Shown here one piece after another: positions 1 to 8,212 of a stretch of 8,212 nt of DNA. The notes beneath the pieces were generated by a model, which had not been told where the DNA came from, searched no databases, and saw only the letters and a list, made by a program, of their open reading frames with translations. Source of the DNA: Trueperaceae bacterium (GTDB lineage Bacteria; Deinococcota; Deinococci; Deinococcales; Trueperaceae); the NCBI GenBank assembly GCA_011390455.1, contig JAABSI010000111.1, positions 1 through 8,212 of the forward strand. The letters run 5' to 3'. Every line of letters starts with the position of its first letter. Positions within the stretch are counted from its first letter, which is position 1. The translations under genes and the position numbers were made by a program.

Positions 1-6
1 AGGGGA

Positions 7-41
7 CCCGGCCGCCCCTGGTCGAGCCGTGAACGGCCGGG
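7..41. repeat. Inverted repeat downstream of the DUF423 gene
   Basis: CCCGGCCG at 7-14 is the exact reverse complement of CGGCCGGG at 34-41, giving an 8-bp GC stem with a 19-nt loop. A smaller GCCG/CGGC hairpin lies at 26-37. The repeat begins 20 bases past the DUF423 stop codon, so it could help end the minus-strand transcript. No T-run follows on either strand, so a standard intrinsic terminator is not supported, and in DNA this GC-rich it may be chance. Confidence 0.25.
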
Positions 42-60
42 GGACGTCCGGCGGGGGCCG

Positions 61-468
61 TCAGCCGGGCGGCCGGGGCCGGGCGAAGGCCCATGCGGCG
101 ACCGCCCACCCGGCGATCATGGCGGCGCCACCGATCGGCGCCACCGCGCCCCACCCGCCCACGTCGGTCGCGACCAGCAGGTAGAGCGATCCCGAGAAGA
201 CGGCGGTGCCGAAGGTCAGCAGGGCGGCGGCGCGCACGAGCGCCCGGGGCGCGCCCGCACCGGCGGCGAGCGCCGCCTGCAGCGCGATCAGGCCGATCGC
301 ATGCAGCAACTGGTAGCGCGCGGCGGTCTCGAAGGTGGCGAGCCGCCCGGCGGTGAGGACGCCGTCGAGCGCGTGCGCGCCGAACGCGCCGGCCGCCACC
401 GCGAGCGCGGCCGCCACGGCGCCGACGACGCCCGGCCAGCGGGCGTGGTTGGTCGCCCGAAGGCTCAC
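61..468 (-). CDS. DUF423 family small membrane protein (YgdD-like)
   Basis: A 135-residue, very hydrophobic protein with about four membrane helices (near residues 12-34, 52-70, 75-99 and 107-129). It matches the DUF423 family: GAFGAHAL at 27-34, YQLLHAIGL at 52-60, FSGSLYLL at 91-98 and APIGG near 110-114 are the family's hallmark stretches, and its length is typical. DUF423 proteins are integral membrane proteins with no established biochemical role. The start is the GTG at 466-468, which overlaps the TGA stop of the ABC ATPase gene (GTGA). That overlap implies translational coupling, and no independent ribosome-binding site is visible. The frame stays open far upstream, but the upstream translation is arginine-rich antisense noise over the ATPase and DUF2207 genes, so the short form is the real gene. 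Family call is firm; function is unknown. Confidence 0.88.
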   Translation of the reverse strand: MSLRATNHARWPGVVGAVAAALAVAAGAFGAHALDGVLTAGRLATFETAARYQLLHAIGLIALQAALAAGAGAPRALVRAAALLTFGTAVFSGSLYLLVATDVGGWGAVAPIGGAAMIAGWAVAAWAFARPRPPG

Positions 469-1178
469 GGTGCGACCGCCGCGGCGATCGGTCCGGGGTG
501 GGCGTGCGGGTGCTCGATCGCCTCCACCCGGCCGTCGCGCAGCCGCAGCCGCGTGCGGGCGATGGCGGCGAGCGCCTCGTCGTGGGTGACGAGCAGGACG
601 GTCCGACCTTCGGCGGCGACGCCTTCGAGGGCGGCGATCACCTCGCGACCGGTGGCGGTGTCGAGCGAGCCCGTCGGTTCGTCGGCGAAGACGACGTCGG
701 GGTCGTTCGCGAGCGCTCGAGCCAGCGCGACCCGCTGGCGTTCGCCCCCCGAGAGCCGGTGCGGCAGGTGGTCGGCCCGCGGTCCGAGCCCGAACCGCTC
801 GAGCAGGGCGGTCGCCCGCCGCCGGCGCTCGGCCGGGGCCACGCCCGCGAGCCCCATCGGCAGCTCCACGTTCTCGAGCGCCGACAGGACCGTGACGAGG
901 TTGAACGACTGGAACACGAAGCCGAAGCGGCGCAGCCGCAGCCCGGCGCGATGGGATTCGGTCCCGAGATGCACCGGGTCGTCGCCCAGCCACACCCCGC
1001 CCGTGGTCGGGACGTCGAAGCCCGCGAGGAGGTTCAGCAGCGTGCTCTTGCCCGAACCGGAGGGCCCCACGACGGCCGTCACGGCGCCCGGTGCGAACGT
1101 GTGGTGGAAGGCGCGCAAGGCGTGGACGTCGCCGGCGGGGGAGCGGTAGGTCTTGGCGAGGTTCTCGGCGCGAAGCAC
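465..1178 (-). CDS. ABC transporter ATP-binding protein, MacB/LolD type
   Basis: A 237-residue cytoplasmic ATPase that hydrolyses ATP to drive a membrane permease. All catalytic elements are intact: Walker [10 protein letters not shown] at 38-46, Q-loop glutamine 90 in FVFQSFNL, signature LSGGERQ at 142-148, Walker B DVVFADEP at 161-168 with catalytic Glu167, D-loop SLD at 171-173 and switch His199. The [17 protein letters not shown] and DEPTGSLD wording is typical of the MacB/LolD/FtsE branch, whose partners are MacB/FtsX-type permeases, and such a permease is encoded at 3110-4264. The last 20 or so residues form a His/Pro/Ala tail without motifs. The start is GTG at 1176-1178, with no Shine-Dalgarno but a -10 hexamer 7 nt upstream, suggesting a leaderless message. 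The gene begins 45 bases after the DUF2207 stop and overlaps DUF423 by 4 bases. The substrate cannot be told from sequence. Confidence 0.93.
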   Translation of the reverse strand: MLRAENLAKTYRSPAGDVHALRAFHHTFAPGAVTAVVGPSGSGKSTLLNLLAGFDVPTTGGVWLGDDPVHLGTESHRAGLRLRRFGFVFQSFNLVTVLSALENVELPMGLAGVAPAERRRRATALLERFGLGPRADHLPHRLSGGERQRVALARALANDPDVVFADEPTGSLDTATGREVIAALEGVAAEGRTVLLVTHDEALAAIARTRLRLRDGRVEAIEHPHAHPGPIAAAVAP

Positions 1179-1185
1179 GTCGACC

Positions 1186-1191
1186 AGTGTA
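1186..1191 (-). promoter_or_regulatory. Candidate leaderless -10 box for the ABC ATPase gene
   Basis: On the minus strand TACACT (1191 to 1186) is followed by 7 nt and then the GTG start. It fits the TANNNT -10 pattern used for leaderless transcripts in Deinococcota, with transcription starting at or next to the start codon. No convincing -35 box is seen. It lies between the DUF2207 stop and the ATPase start, so the ATPase-DUF423 pair may be transcribed separately as well as by readthrough. Confidence 0.5.
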
Positions 1192-1223
1192 CCGCCCGCC
1201 GCCCGGGCTCCCCGGTGTCGGGC

Positions 1224-3053
1224 TCAGCGGCCGCCGGACGAGCCTCCGCCGCCGCCACCGCCGCCGCCCCCCGAGGAGGAGCCGCCGCTGGAGGCCGAGG
1301 CGCCGGACTTGGCGAGGGCGCTCGAGAGCGACGTGATCGATCGCGACATGGCGGCCAGGTTCCCGGCGTTCGAGGCGCCCATCCAGGCCGCCTGACGCAC
1401 CATCTGCTGCTGGTCCATGCCGCGCGCCGGGGCGGCGCGCTGCAGGGTCTTCAGGTACTTCTCGGCGACGCCGAGCGCGGCGGCGTAGACGTAGTAGCGG
1501 TCCCAGAGCTGGAAGAAGTCGGGCGGCGCGTCCTTCATGCGGGTGTAGTCCGTGAGGGTGCGTCGGAAGCCGACCCAACCGGCGCGTTCGCGCGCCACCT
1601 CGGGGCGCCACGAGGGCAGCGCCGTGGCCGCGGCGATCGCCGCGATCAGCGCCGCGACGCCGCCGGCGATGGCCAGCACGCGCGCGAGGTCGACCGTCAC
1701 GAACGCGAGGCCGATCGCGGGCACGACGGCGAGGGCTGCGCGGCCCGCCCAGAAGTTGGCCGCCTTGCGGCTCTCGGCGGTCGTCAACGGGCCGCCCATG
1801 AAGCCCTCGGTCCACTTCAGGACGATGGGCGACCAGGCGGACAGGAACCGCTGGGCGTGGGTCTTGCCGTAGGCCTCCAGGGCCGCGAGGTCGACGCGAT
1901 CGACGTCGCGGTCGCGGCCGCGTGGCACCGCGGCGGCGCGCCCGAGGTAGTCCAGCACCTGCCGCTCGAAGGCCTCGAGGCCCGAGGCGTCGAGGCTCCG
2001 GTCGAGCACGATCGCCATGCGGCGCCCTTCGCCCTCGAAGCGCGCGAAGCCGCGACGCGCGAGGTCCATGATCGTCGCGAACCAGGCCGGCCCCATGGCG
2101 GTCGATGAGGTGTGCTGCTGCAGCAACGGCACGACGGCCGCCGGGGGCAGGTTCGACGGCGGCTCGAACGGGTACTTCATGCCGTCGGTGCGCGGCTCGC
2201 GGCCGACGCGCTGGTAGGCGCCCCAGATGCCGCGCACCAACCAGATCATCCAGGCCAGCGGCAACAACCCCCAGGCGGCGTGGCCGCGCAGGGCGCGGAA
2301 CAGGCGCTGGTTCTGCTGGACGCCGGCGATGCGGGCTTCGTCGCGCAGGAGGGCCTCGAACTGGTCCTGGGTGCCGCGCTCGTCGAACAGCGCGGGGTCC
2401 ATCAGGTACCGGATCTCGACGCCGTCGCCCCTGGGGATGCGGTCGAACGCGACGGTGAGCACGCGCCGGTCGTCCGAGAGCGCGACGCGCGGCTCCTCCG
2501 GGTTCGCGTAGCGGTGGACGTACGCGTCGAAGGGCGCCGCCATCGCACCGGGGGCGGTGACCGTGAGTCGGTAGCCGACGATCGGTTCGTGGTCGAGCTG
2601 GATCAGGTTCCAGTACCACTGGACGACGTCGCGGTAGACGTCGACGGTGCCGTCGAGTCGGTAGACGAAGCGGACGCGGCGCTCGCGCACCCGCTGCTCT
2701 TGCCGCACGACCACTTCGGTGCCGGCGGACCCGTCGGCGCAGGCTTGCTGGAAGGCGCGCGCCGGCGGACCGGACGAGACGGCGCCGGACCCGTCGAGCA
2801 GCGTGACCCGAACCTGCGAGGCGTGGCCGATGCAGATGAACGCCTCGCCGAAGTCCTCGTCGGTCCACAAGGTCCGTTCGTCCACGACGACGACGCTGCC
2901 GTCGCGATCGATCGTCACGTCCTGGACGACGTCGCGCCATTCGAAGCGAGCGTGCGCCGCACCGACGAGCACGGCGGCGAGCACCACGACGAGCCACCGA
3001 CGGGGCGGACGTGCGTGCGCGGATGGGGGGACGGTCGGTGCGTCGCTGGGCAT
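1224..3053 (-). CDS. DUF2207 family membrane protein with Gly-rich C-terminal tail
   Basis: A 609-residue protein with DUF2207 architecture. Residues 1-36 form a signal peptide or anchor: a basic RPPRR stretch, hydrophobic core at 20-32, possible cleavage after AHA at 33-35. An exported beta-rich domain follows (about 37-255), containing two cysteines, C74 and C105, that could form a disulfide. A membrane helix lies at about 259-279. The stretch MKYPFEPPSNLPPA at 292-305, followed by ATIMDLARRGF at 326-336, is the typical DUF2207 cytoplasmic motif region. A helical hairpin spans about 437-480, then a soluble region with FFQLWDRYYVYAAALGVAEKYLK at about 513-535. The end is a Ser/Gly tail with ten consecutive glycines (595-604), which is common in this family. 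Function is unknown. The ATG start is supported by the signal peptide and by a -10 box 6 nt upstream. It sits 56 bases after the ABC permease and 45 before the ABC ATPase, all on the same strand. Confidence 0.86.
   Translation of the reverse strand: MPSDAPTVPPSAHARPPRRWLVVVLAAVLVGAAHARFEWRDVVQDVTIDRDGSVVVVDERTLWTDEDFGEAFICIGHASQVRVTLLDGSGAVSSGPPARAFQQACADGSAGTEVVVRQEQRVRERRVRFVYRLDGTVDVYRDVVQWYWNLIQLDHEPIVGYRLTVTAPGAMAAPFDAYVHRYANPEEPRVALSDDRRVLTVAFDRIPRGDGVEIRYLMDPALFDERGTQDQFEALLRDEARIAGVQQNQRLFRALRGHAAWGLLPLAWMIWLVRGIWGAYQRVGREPRTDGMKYPFEPPSNLPPAAVVPLLQQHTSSTAMGPAWFATIMDLARRGFARFEGEGRRMAIVLDRSLDASGLEAFERQVLDYLGRAAAVPRGRDRDVDRVDLAALEAYGKTHAQRFLSAWSPIVLKWTEGFMGGPLTTAESRKAANFWAGRAALAVVPAIGLAFVTVDLARVLAIAGGVAALIAAIAAATALPSWRPEVARERAGWVGFRRTLTDYTRMKDAPPDFFQLWDRYYVYAAALGVAEKYLKTLQRAAPARGMDQQQMVRQAAWMGASNAGNLAAMSRSITSLSSALAKSGASASSGGSSSGGGGGGGGGGSSGGR
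1242..1271 (-). repeat. Trinucleotide (GGN) repeat coding for ten glycines
   Basis: On the plus strand this reads as near-perfect CCG/GCC triplets with one interrupting CCA and a run of six C at its right end. It encodes residues 595-604 of the DUF2207 protein. A change by whole triplets would alter only the tail length, whereas slippage in the C run would shift the frame within the last residues, with little harm to the folded part. Confidence 0.7.
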
Positions 3054-3059
3054 GGGCCC

Positions 3060-3065
3060 AGTCTA
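3060..3065 (-). promoter_or_regulatory. Candidate leaderless -10 box for the DUF2207 gene
   Basis: TAGACT (3065 to 3060 on the minus strand) is followed by GGGCCC and then the ATG at 3053-3051. The 6-nt spacing matches a leaderless -10 box. There is no Shine-Dalgarno sequence and no clear -35 box in the 56-bp gap after the permease gene. It implies that DUF2207 can be transcribed apart from the psuG operon. Confidence 0.52.
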
Positions 3066-3109
3066 GGACGCGACGCCGCCCGTGCGGTGCGGGTCGGTCC
3101 GGCGCGCCG

Positions 3110-4264
3110 CTACTCGCGCGCCAACGCGACCGCGATGGGGATGCGGGCGGCGCGCGCGGCCGGCAGGAGGCCCGCCGTCAGGCCCATGACCGTCGCGACG
3201 GCCACGGCGAAGGCGACCAGGCGCGGGGTGATGGCCGCGACCGCCAGGCCGATCAGGTCGTCGGCGACGGCGTTGACCGCCCAGACGCCCGCTTGCCCCA
3301 GCACGACGCCGAGGGCGGCGCCGACCAGCGACAGCGCCACGGCCTCGACGAGGACGAGCCCGAAGAGGAAGCGCGGCCGCGCGCCCACCGCGCGCACCAC
3401 CCCGAACTCGCGGGTGCGCTCGAAGACGCTCATCAGCATGGTGTTCGCGACGGCGATGGCGCCCACGATGAGCGCGATCGCGCTGATGCCGAGCCGCACG
3501 ACGTCCGAGATCGCCAGGCCGCGTTCGACCACGGAGAGGAGGTCGCTCTGCGTCTGGACCGACAGGTCCGGGTAGGCCGCGCGGATCGCCTCCGCGGCCT
3601 CGTCAGTCCGCTCCGGGTCGACGAGGTCGACGAGCAGCGTGCTCACCCGGTCCTCGATGTCGATCGCCCGTTGCAACGCGCCGAGCGGCACGACCACGGT
3701 GTTGTCGATCAGCCCGCCGCTGGCCCGGACGATCCCGACGATCTCGAAGGAGGCCCTCGGGTTGAGGCGCAAGACGTCGCCGACCTCGAGCCCCGCGCGC
3801 ACGGCGGCCTGTTCGCCGGCGACCGCGACCGGGGACCCCGCGTCCCCGGCGTCGAGGCCCCGGCCCTCCACGACGGTCAAGCCGCTGTAGATGCCGCTCA
3901 CGTCGACGTCGGCGGGCAGGCCCTGGAAGACCACGGCGGACGTCGGCGTCAGGCCGCTCCGCACGTACAGCAGCATCGGCACGACCCGCTCGATGCCGAA
4001 GCGCTCCGCGTCGGCGGCGAGCGCCTCCGCCATCTCGATCGGCAGCTCGGGTACGGCGTTGAAGGCGCTCTCCGACAGGTCGCCGTAGCCGACCTGCAGG
4101 TCGGGACCGATCCCGCCGAGCTCGTTGCGGAAGGCTTGGCGCAGCCCCTCGCCGAGGGACAGGAAGACCACCGTCGACGCGACCGCGACGGCGATGCCCA
4201 GGGCCGTCAGGAACGTGCGGAGGGGCCGACGCACGAGGGCGGCGGCCGCGAGCCGGAAGACCAT
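3110..4264 (-). CDS. ABC transporter permease, MacB/FtsX-like
   Basis: A 384-residue permease with the four-helix MacB layout. TM1 is at about 17-38. A large extracytoplasmic domain (MacB periplasmic core type, about 40-250) follows and contains the family-typical stretches EGRGLDAGD at 133-141, VGDVL at 161-165 and [12 protein letters not shown] at 173-184. TM2 is at about 257-279, TM3 at about 301-328 and TM4 at about 346-368. After TM2 comes the conserved cytoplasmic segment [16 protein letters not shown] (281-296), which contacts the ATPase. The C-terminus [17 protein letters not shown] is also typical. MacB-class transporters work as mechanotransducers on substrates outside the inner membrane, such as lipoproteins, peptides or division hydrolase regulators; which applies here is not visible. 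ATG lies 4 bases after the rodZ-like stop, so they share an operon. Its likely ATPase partner (465-1178) lies beyond the DUF2207 gene. Confidence 0.92.
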   Translation of the reverse strand: MVFRLAAAALVRRPLRTFLTALGIAVAVASTVVFLSLGEGLRQAFRNELGGIGPDLQVGYGDLSESAFNAVPELPIEMAEALAADAERFGIERVVPMLLYVRSGLTPTSAVVFQGLPADVDVSGIYSGLTVVEGRGLDAGDAGSPVAVAGEQAAVRAGLEVGDVLRLNPRASFEIVGIVRASGGLIDNTVVVPLGALQRAIDIEDRVSTLLVDLVDPERTDEAAEAIRAAYPDLSVQTQSDLLSVVERGLAISDVVRLGISAIALIVGAIAVANTMLMSVFERTREFGVVRAVGARPRFLFGLVLVEAVALSLVGAALGVVLGQAGVWAVNAVADDLIGLAVAAITPRLVAFAVAVATVMGLTAGLLPAARAARIPIAVALARE

Positions 4265-4268
4265 GGCG

Positions 4269-5419
4269 TCAGGGTCCGAACGCGCGGCCGAGCACCGCGC
4301 CCGGGCCGCCCATGGCGCCCAGGTCCTGGCCCTCGAGAGCGACGCGGACGCCGGCGGCGTTGCCGACGTACACGAACACGGGGAGGTCGAAGTCGTAGCG
4401 ATCGCCCGCTTGTGCGGTCGTGTAGACCAGCCGCTCCCCCGCGTTCCGCGCGTCGCCGGTATAGACCTCGAGCCAGGTGGTGTCGACCACCGAGAGCGTG
4501 AGCGCCCCGGCGGTGGTCGGCGCGGGCACGCTCGGCGCGTCCGCGAGCGGCGCCAAGGTCAAGCGCACCTCGCGGTCCTCCAGGAGGTCGACCACCTCTT
4601 GAGCGGCGGTGTGCCCCTCGAGTTCGGCGCGCACGACGCGCCCGGTGCGTGCGGTGAACGGCACGTCGAGGAGCGGGGTGCGCCCGGGCACCGCGAAGCC
4701 GTCGACCGTGACCTCCGCGCCGGGCGGATCGGTGATGAGGTCGATCCGCACGATCGCGTCGACCGTCGCGCCCGGGCCGGTCAGGACGCTGGGCGTCGCC
4801 GCGGCGTCCGCGGGCGCGCCGGCGTCCGCGTCGCCGTCGTCGCCGCCCGCCGGGTTCTCGGTCGACTCGGGCGAAGCCGCCGTCGATCCGGCCGGCGCGA
4901 CGGGGGGGTTCGCGAAGAAGCGGTCGACGCCCCAGGCCGCGAGGCCGACGACGACCGCGACGAGCAGCACGGTGGCGAAGGTCGGCCCGAGCCACGCCGG
5001 CAGGCGGGCGGCGTTCTGCGCGCGCGCCTTGAAGGACTCGCGCGGGGTCGTTCTGGGCGGAGCGCCCCGCTCGGCGCCGTCGCCCAGCGGGACGGCGGCT
5101 TCGCGGCGGTCGTGGTCCAAGCGCCGCTCCAGCGTCGAGCGACCGACGGCGTCGAGCCGCTCGCGCGCGTAGAGCTCGAGCAGCGGCGCTGGGTCGAGCC
5201 CGACGTTCTGTGCGTGGAGCCGCACGAAGTTCCGGGTGTACACGTCCTCGGGCAGGTCGGCGTAGCGTCCGTCTTCGAGCGCCTCGAGGTACGCCCGCCG
5301 GACGTGCGTCCGATGGGCGAGTTCGGAGAGCTCGAGGCCCGCGCGTTCGCGCGCCGCGCGCAAGCGGTCGCCGAGGCGCTCCGGACGCCCCGGAGGGGTT
5401 TCCATGGGCACGCCGTCGC

Positions 5420-5423
<4 letters not shown>
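4269..5423 (-). CDS. RodZ-like HTH/transmembrane protein with PEGA domain
   Basis: A 384-residue bitopic protein. Residues about 15-88 form an HTH_25-type helix-turn-helix: [20 protein letters not shown], then [24 protein letters not shown], then GLDP, matching RodZ closely. A linker leads to one membrane helix at about 146-165, followed by a Pro/Ala/Asp/Gly-rich extracytoplasmic spacer (about 172-222). Residues about 225-290 resemble a PEGA domain ([24 protein letters not shown]), and about 305-372 match the RodZ C-terminal DUF4115 fold ([17 protein letters not shown], then GERLVYT and VYVGNAAGV). RodZ links the MreB cytoskeleton to the cell-wall machinery; a PEGA insert is not part of classical RodZ. 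The ATG overlaps the psuG stop (ATGA), favouring this start over Met7 at 5403-5405. Shape control is inferred from the family; an MreB partner is not in view. Confidence 0.86.
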
Positions 5424-6322
<899 letters not shown>

Positions 6323-6328
6323 GCGGGC

Positions 6329-6334
6329 ATGATA
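6329..6334 (-). promoter_or_regulatory. Candidate leaderless -10 box for the psuG operon
   Basis: TATCAT (6334 to 6329 on the minus strand) is followed by GCCCGC and then the GTG start of psuG. It is the closest of the four boxes to the TATAAT consensus. The 6-nt spacing would place transcription start at the GTG itself. No good -35 hexamer lies 16-18 bp further upstream. Confidence 0.6.
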
Positions 6335-6398
6335 CCCCCTGGCCGAGGGTGCGGCACGCTGCCCAGCGCGCTCACGCGGCGTTCATATCGCGCGTCCT

Positions 6399-6420
6399 GG
6401 AGCGGCTCCGGAACCGGTCC
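6399..6420. repeat. Two head-to-tail 11-bp GGA..TCC palindromes in the psuG/FUN14 gap
   Basis: GGAGCGGCTCC at 6399-6409 is a perfect inverted repeat around one central base. It is directly followed by GGAACCGGTCC at 6410-6420, an imperfect version matching at 8 of 11 positions. The pair ends 4 bases before the -10 box of the FUN14 gene, so it covers that gene's -35 region. An operator for a dimeric regulator is possible, but short palindromes are common in DNA this GC-rich. Confidence 0.35.
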
Positions 6421-6424
6421 GTGG

Positions 6425-6430
6425 TACGCT
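6425..6430 (+). promoter_or_regulatory. Candidate leaderless -10 box for the FUN14 gene
   Basis: TACGCT is followed by TCGAGG and then GTG at 6437. The 6-nt spacing is the same as at psuG and DUF2207. The GAGG next to the start is too close to act as a normal Shine-Dalgarno sequence, which agrees with a leaderless message. Confidence 0.48.
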
Positions 6431-6436
6431 TCGAGG

Positions 6437-6763
6437 GTGGACGTCGACCTCTCCTCCTGGTGGCCGCTCGCCTCCCAGCTCGGCGTCGGGCTCGTCGCCG
6501 GGTTCGCCGTGGGCTACGCCCTGAAGAAGGTGGGGAAGCTCGTCGCCGTGGCCGTCGGCCTCGTGTTCGTGGTCGTGCAGGTCCTGGCCTGGCAGGGGTT
6601 CCTCACGGTGAACTGGGGCGAGGTGCAGGCGCGCGTCGACCCGATGCTCGAGGGGTCGTCGCTGGAATCGTCCTGGCGGACGTTGGTCGACGTGCTGACG
6701 TACAACCTCGTGTTCGCCGGCGCCTTCGTGCCGGGCTTGATCCTCGGCCTCCGGCGCGGCTGA
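6437..6763 (+). CDS. FUN14 family small membrane protein
   Basis: A 108-residue membrane protein with three predicted helices, about 11-29, 33-57 and 88-105. The stretch QLGVGLVAGFAVGYALKKVGKLVAVAVGLVFVVVQVLAWQGFLTVNW (residues 14-60) has the FUN14 pattern: a glycine-rich first helix, a short Lys-rich turn (KKVGK) and a second helix ending in a G(F/Y)(L/I).VNW motif. In eukaryotes the family includes the mitochondrial outer-membrane mitophagy receptor FUNDC1; the role of bacterial members is not established. GTG at 6437 was chosen because the hydrophobic region begins directly after it, a -10 box lies 6 nt upstream, and the upstream translation of the same frame is antisense noise across psuG. 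It diverges from psuG and precedes groES, which has its own promoter. Confidence 0.82.
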   Translation: MDVDLSSWWPLASQLGVGLVAGFAVGYALKKVGKLVAVAVGLVFVVVQVLAWQGFLTVNWGEVQARVDPMLEGSSLESSWRTLVDVLTYNLVFAGAFVPGLILGLRRG

Positions 6764-6770
6764 CGCGCCG
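6752..6770 (+). terminator. GC hairpin spanning the FUN14 stop codon
   Basis: CGGCGCG at 6752-6758 pairs with CGCGCCG at 6764-6770, a 7-bp all-GC stem. The GCTGA loop contains the TGA stop codon. No T-run follows (AAGACCTGAG instead), so if it ends the FUN14 transcript it is not a standard intrinsic terminator. It is the only stem I see between FUN14 and the groES promoter. Confidence 0.25.
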
Positions 6771-6799
6771 AAGACCTGAGTCGCACCCACTCAACCTCG

Positions 6800-6829
6800 T
6801 TGACAACACGGTACCGGTCGGCCTAGGAT
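6800..6829 (+). promoter_or_regulatory. Sigma-A promoter of groESL
   Basis: A perfect -35 box TTGACA (6800-6805) is separated by 18 bp from the -10 box TAGGAT (6824-6829). Predicted transcription start is near 6836, giving a leader of about 77 nt. It is the only promoter in the window with a clear -35 hexamer, as suits a strong, repressor-controlled heat-shock operon. Confidence 0.88.
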
Positions 6830-6837
6830 GACGGCAG

Positions 6838-6864
6838 TTGGCACTCGCAGGTCGCGAGTGCCAA
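6838..6864 (+). promoter_or_regulatory. CIRCE operator (HrcA binding site)
   Basis: TTGGCACTC (6838-6846), 9 bp, then GAGTGCCAA (6856-6864). This is the CIRCE element, consensus TTAGCACTC-N9-GAGTGCTAA, with matched A-to-G and T-to-C changes that keep the symmetry. Two more bases on each side of the spacer also pair, making an 11-bp arm around AGGTC. It starts at about the predicted transcription start, so bound HrcA would block groESL initiation. The site is therefore strong evidence that an hrcA gene exists elsewhere in this genome. Confidence 0.95.
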
Positions 6865-6873
6865 TCCCATGCA

Positions 6874-6910
6874 CCCCCGATCGGGGGAACCCACGTTCCA
6901 ACGGAGGAAC
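6874..6910 (+). promoter_or_regulatory. groES leader with competing hairpins around the ribosome-binding site
   Basis: Three pairings are possible in the leader RNA. First, CCCCC (6874-6878) with GGGGG (6883-6887) around GATC. Second, GGAAC (6886-6890) with GTTCC (6895-6899). Third, GTTCC (6895-6899) with GGAAC (6906-6910), which takes in the last two bases of the Shine-Dalgarno GGAGG and puts the rest in the loop. The second excludes both the first and the third, while the first and third can coexist. A translational switch or thermometer is an inference from pairing alone. Confidence 0.35.
6903..6907 (+). promoter_or_regulatory. Shine-Dalgarno site of groES
   Basis: GGAGG with a 5-nt spacing to the ATG at 6913. 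It is the strongest ribosome-binding site in the window and fixes the groES start, in contrast to the leaderless genes nearby. Confidence 0.88.
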
Positions 6911-6912
6911 CG

Positions 6913-8212
<1,300 letters not shown>

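Noticed and set aside
475..486. Short GC palindrome (CGCCGCGGCG at 477-486) just upstream of the DUF423 start
   Set aside because: It lies inside the ATPase coding sequence near its 3' end, and GC palindromes of this size are expected by chance here.
498..2108. Long plus-strand open frame (536 codons) opposite the ATPase and DUF2207 genes
   Set aside because: Gly/Arg/Ala-rich composition, no recognisable motif, and fully antisense to conserved genes.
61..2997. A single 978-codon minus-strand frame ending in DUF423
   Set aside because: Only the last 135 codons resemble a protein family. The rest is Arg/Pro-rich translation in the wrong frame of the ATPase and DUF2207 genes. The GTG at 466-468 is the sensible start.
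3011..4501. Long plus-strand open frame (496 codons) opposite the ABC permease gene
   Set aside because: Asp/Arg/His-rich shadow frame, whereas the minus strand encodes a well-formed MacB-type permease.

Overview
The window looks like an ordinary chromosomal stretch of a very GC-rich bacterium, most likely a member of the Deinococcota (Deinococcus, Thermus or Truepera type). Three things point there. The GroES sequence, with its [13 protein letters not shown] and FAKYGGTE stretches, resembles Deinococcus and Thermus GroES as I remember them. DUF2207, FUN14 and RodZ-like genes occur together. Four separate genes have a TANNNT -10 hexamer placed 6-7 nt before the start codon, which is the leaderless-mRNA arrangement well known in Deinococcus. 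No mobile element, CRISPR array, tRNA, rRNA or phage gene was seen, and coding density is very high.

Minus strand, read from 6322 down to 61: psuG (pseudouridine-5'-phosphate glycosidase), a RodZ-like HTH/transmembrane protein carrying an extra PEGA domain, a MacB/FtsX-type ABC permease, a DUF2207 membrane protein, a MacB/LolD-type ABC ATPase, and a small DUF423 membrane protein. psuG, the rodZ-like gene and the permease gene are packed with a 4-base overlap and a 4-base gap, so they form one operon. DUF2207 has its own candidate promoter. The ATPase and DUF423 genes overlap by 4 bases and share another candidate promoter. The permease and ATPase probably form one transporter, although their genes are separated by the DUF2207 gene.

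Plus strand, from 6437 to the right edge: a small FUN14-family membrane protein diverges from psuG across a 114-bp gap. It is followed by the groES-groEL chaperonin operon, and groEL is cut by the window end. groESL has a textbook sigma-A promoter, a CIRCE operator for the HrcA repressor at the predicted transcription start, and a leader of about 77 nt that can fold into competing hairpins around the groES ribosome-binding site. Unlike the leaderless genes, groES and groEL have Shine-Dalgarno sequences.

I see no clearly new biological system. The points most worth checking are the run of leaderless promoters, the groES leader, the RodZ-PEGA domain combination, the DUF2207 gene inside a split ABC transporter, and two head-to-tail palindromes in the psuG/FUN14 intergenic region.
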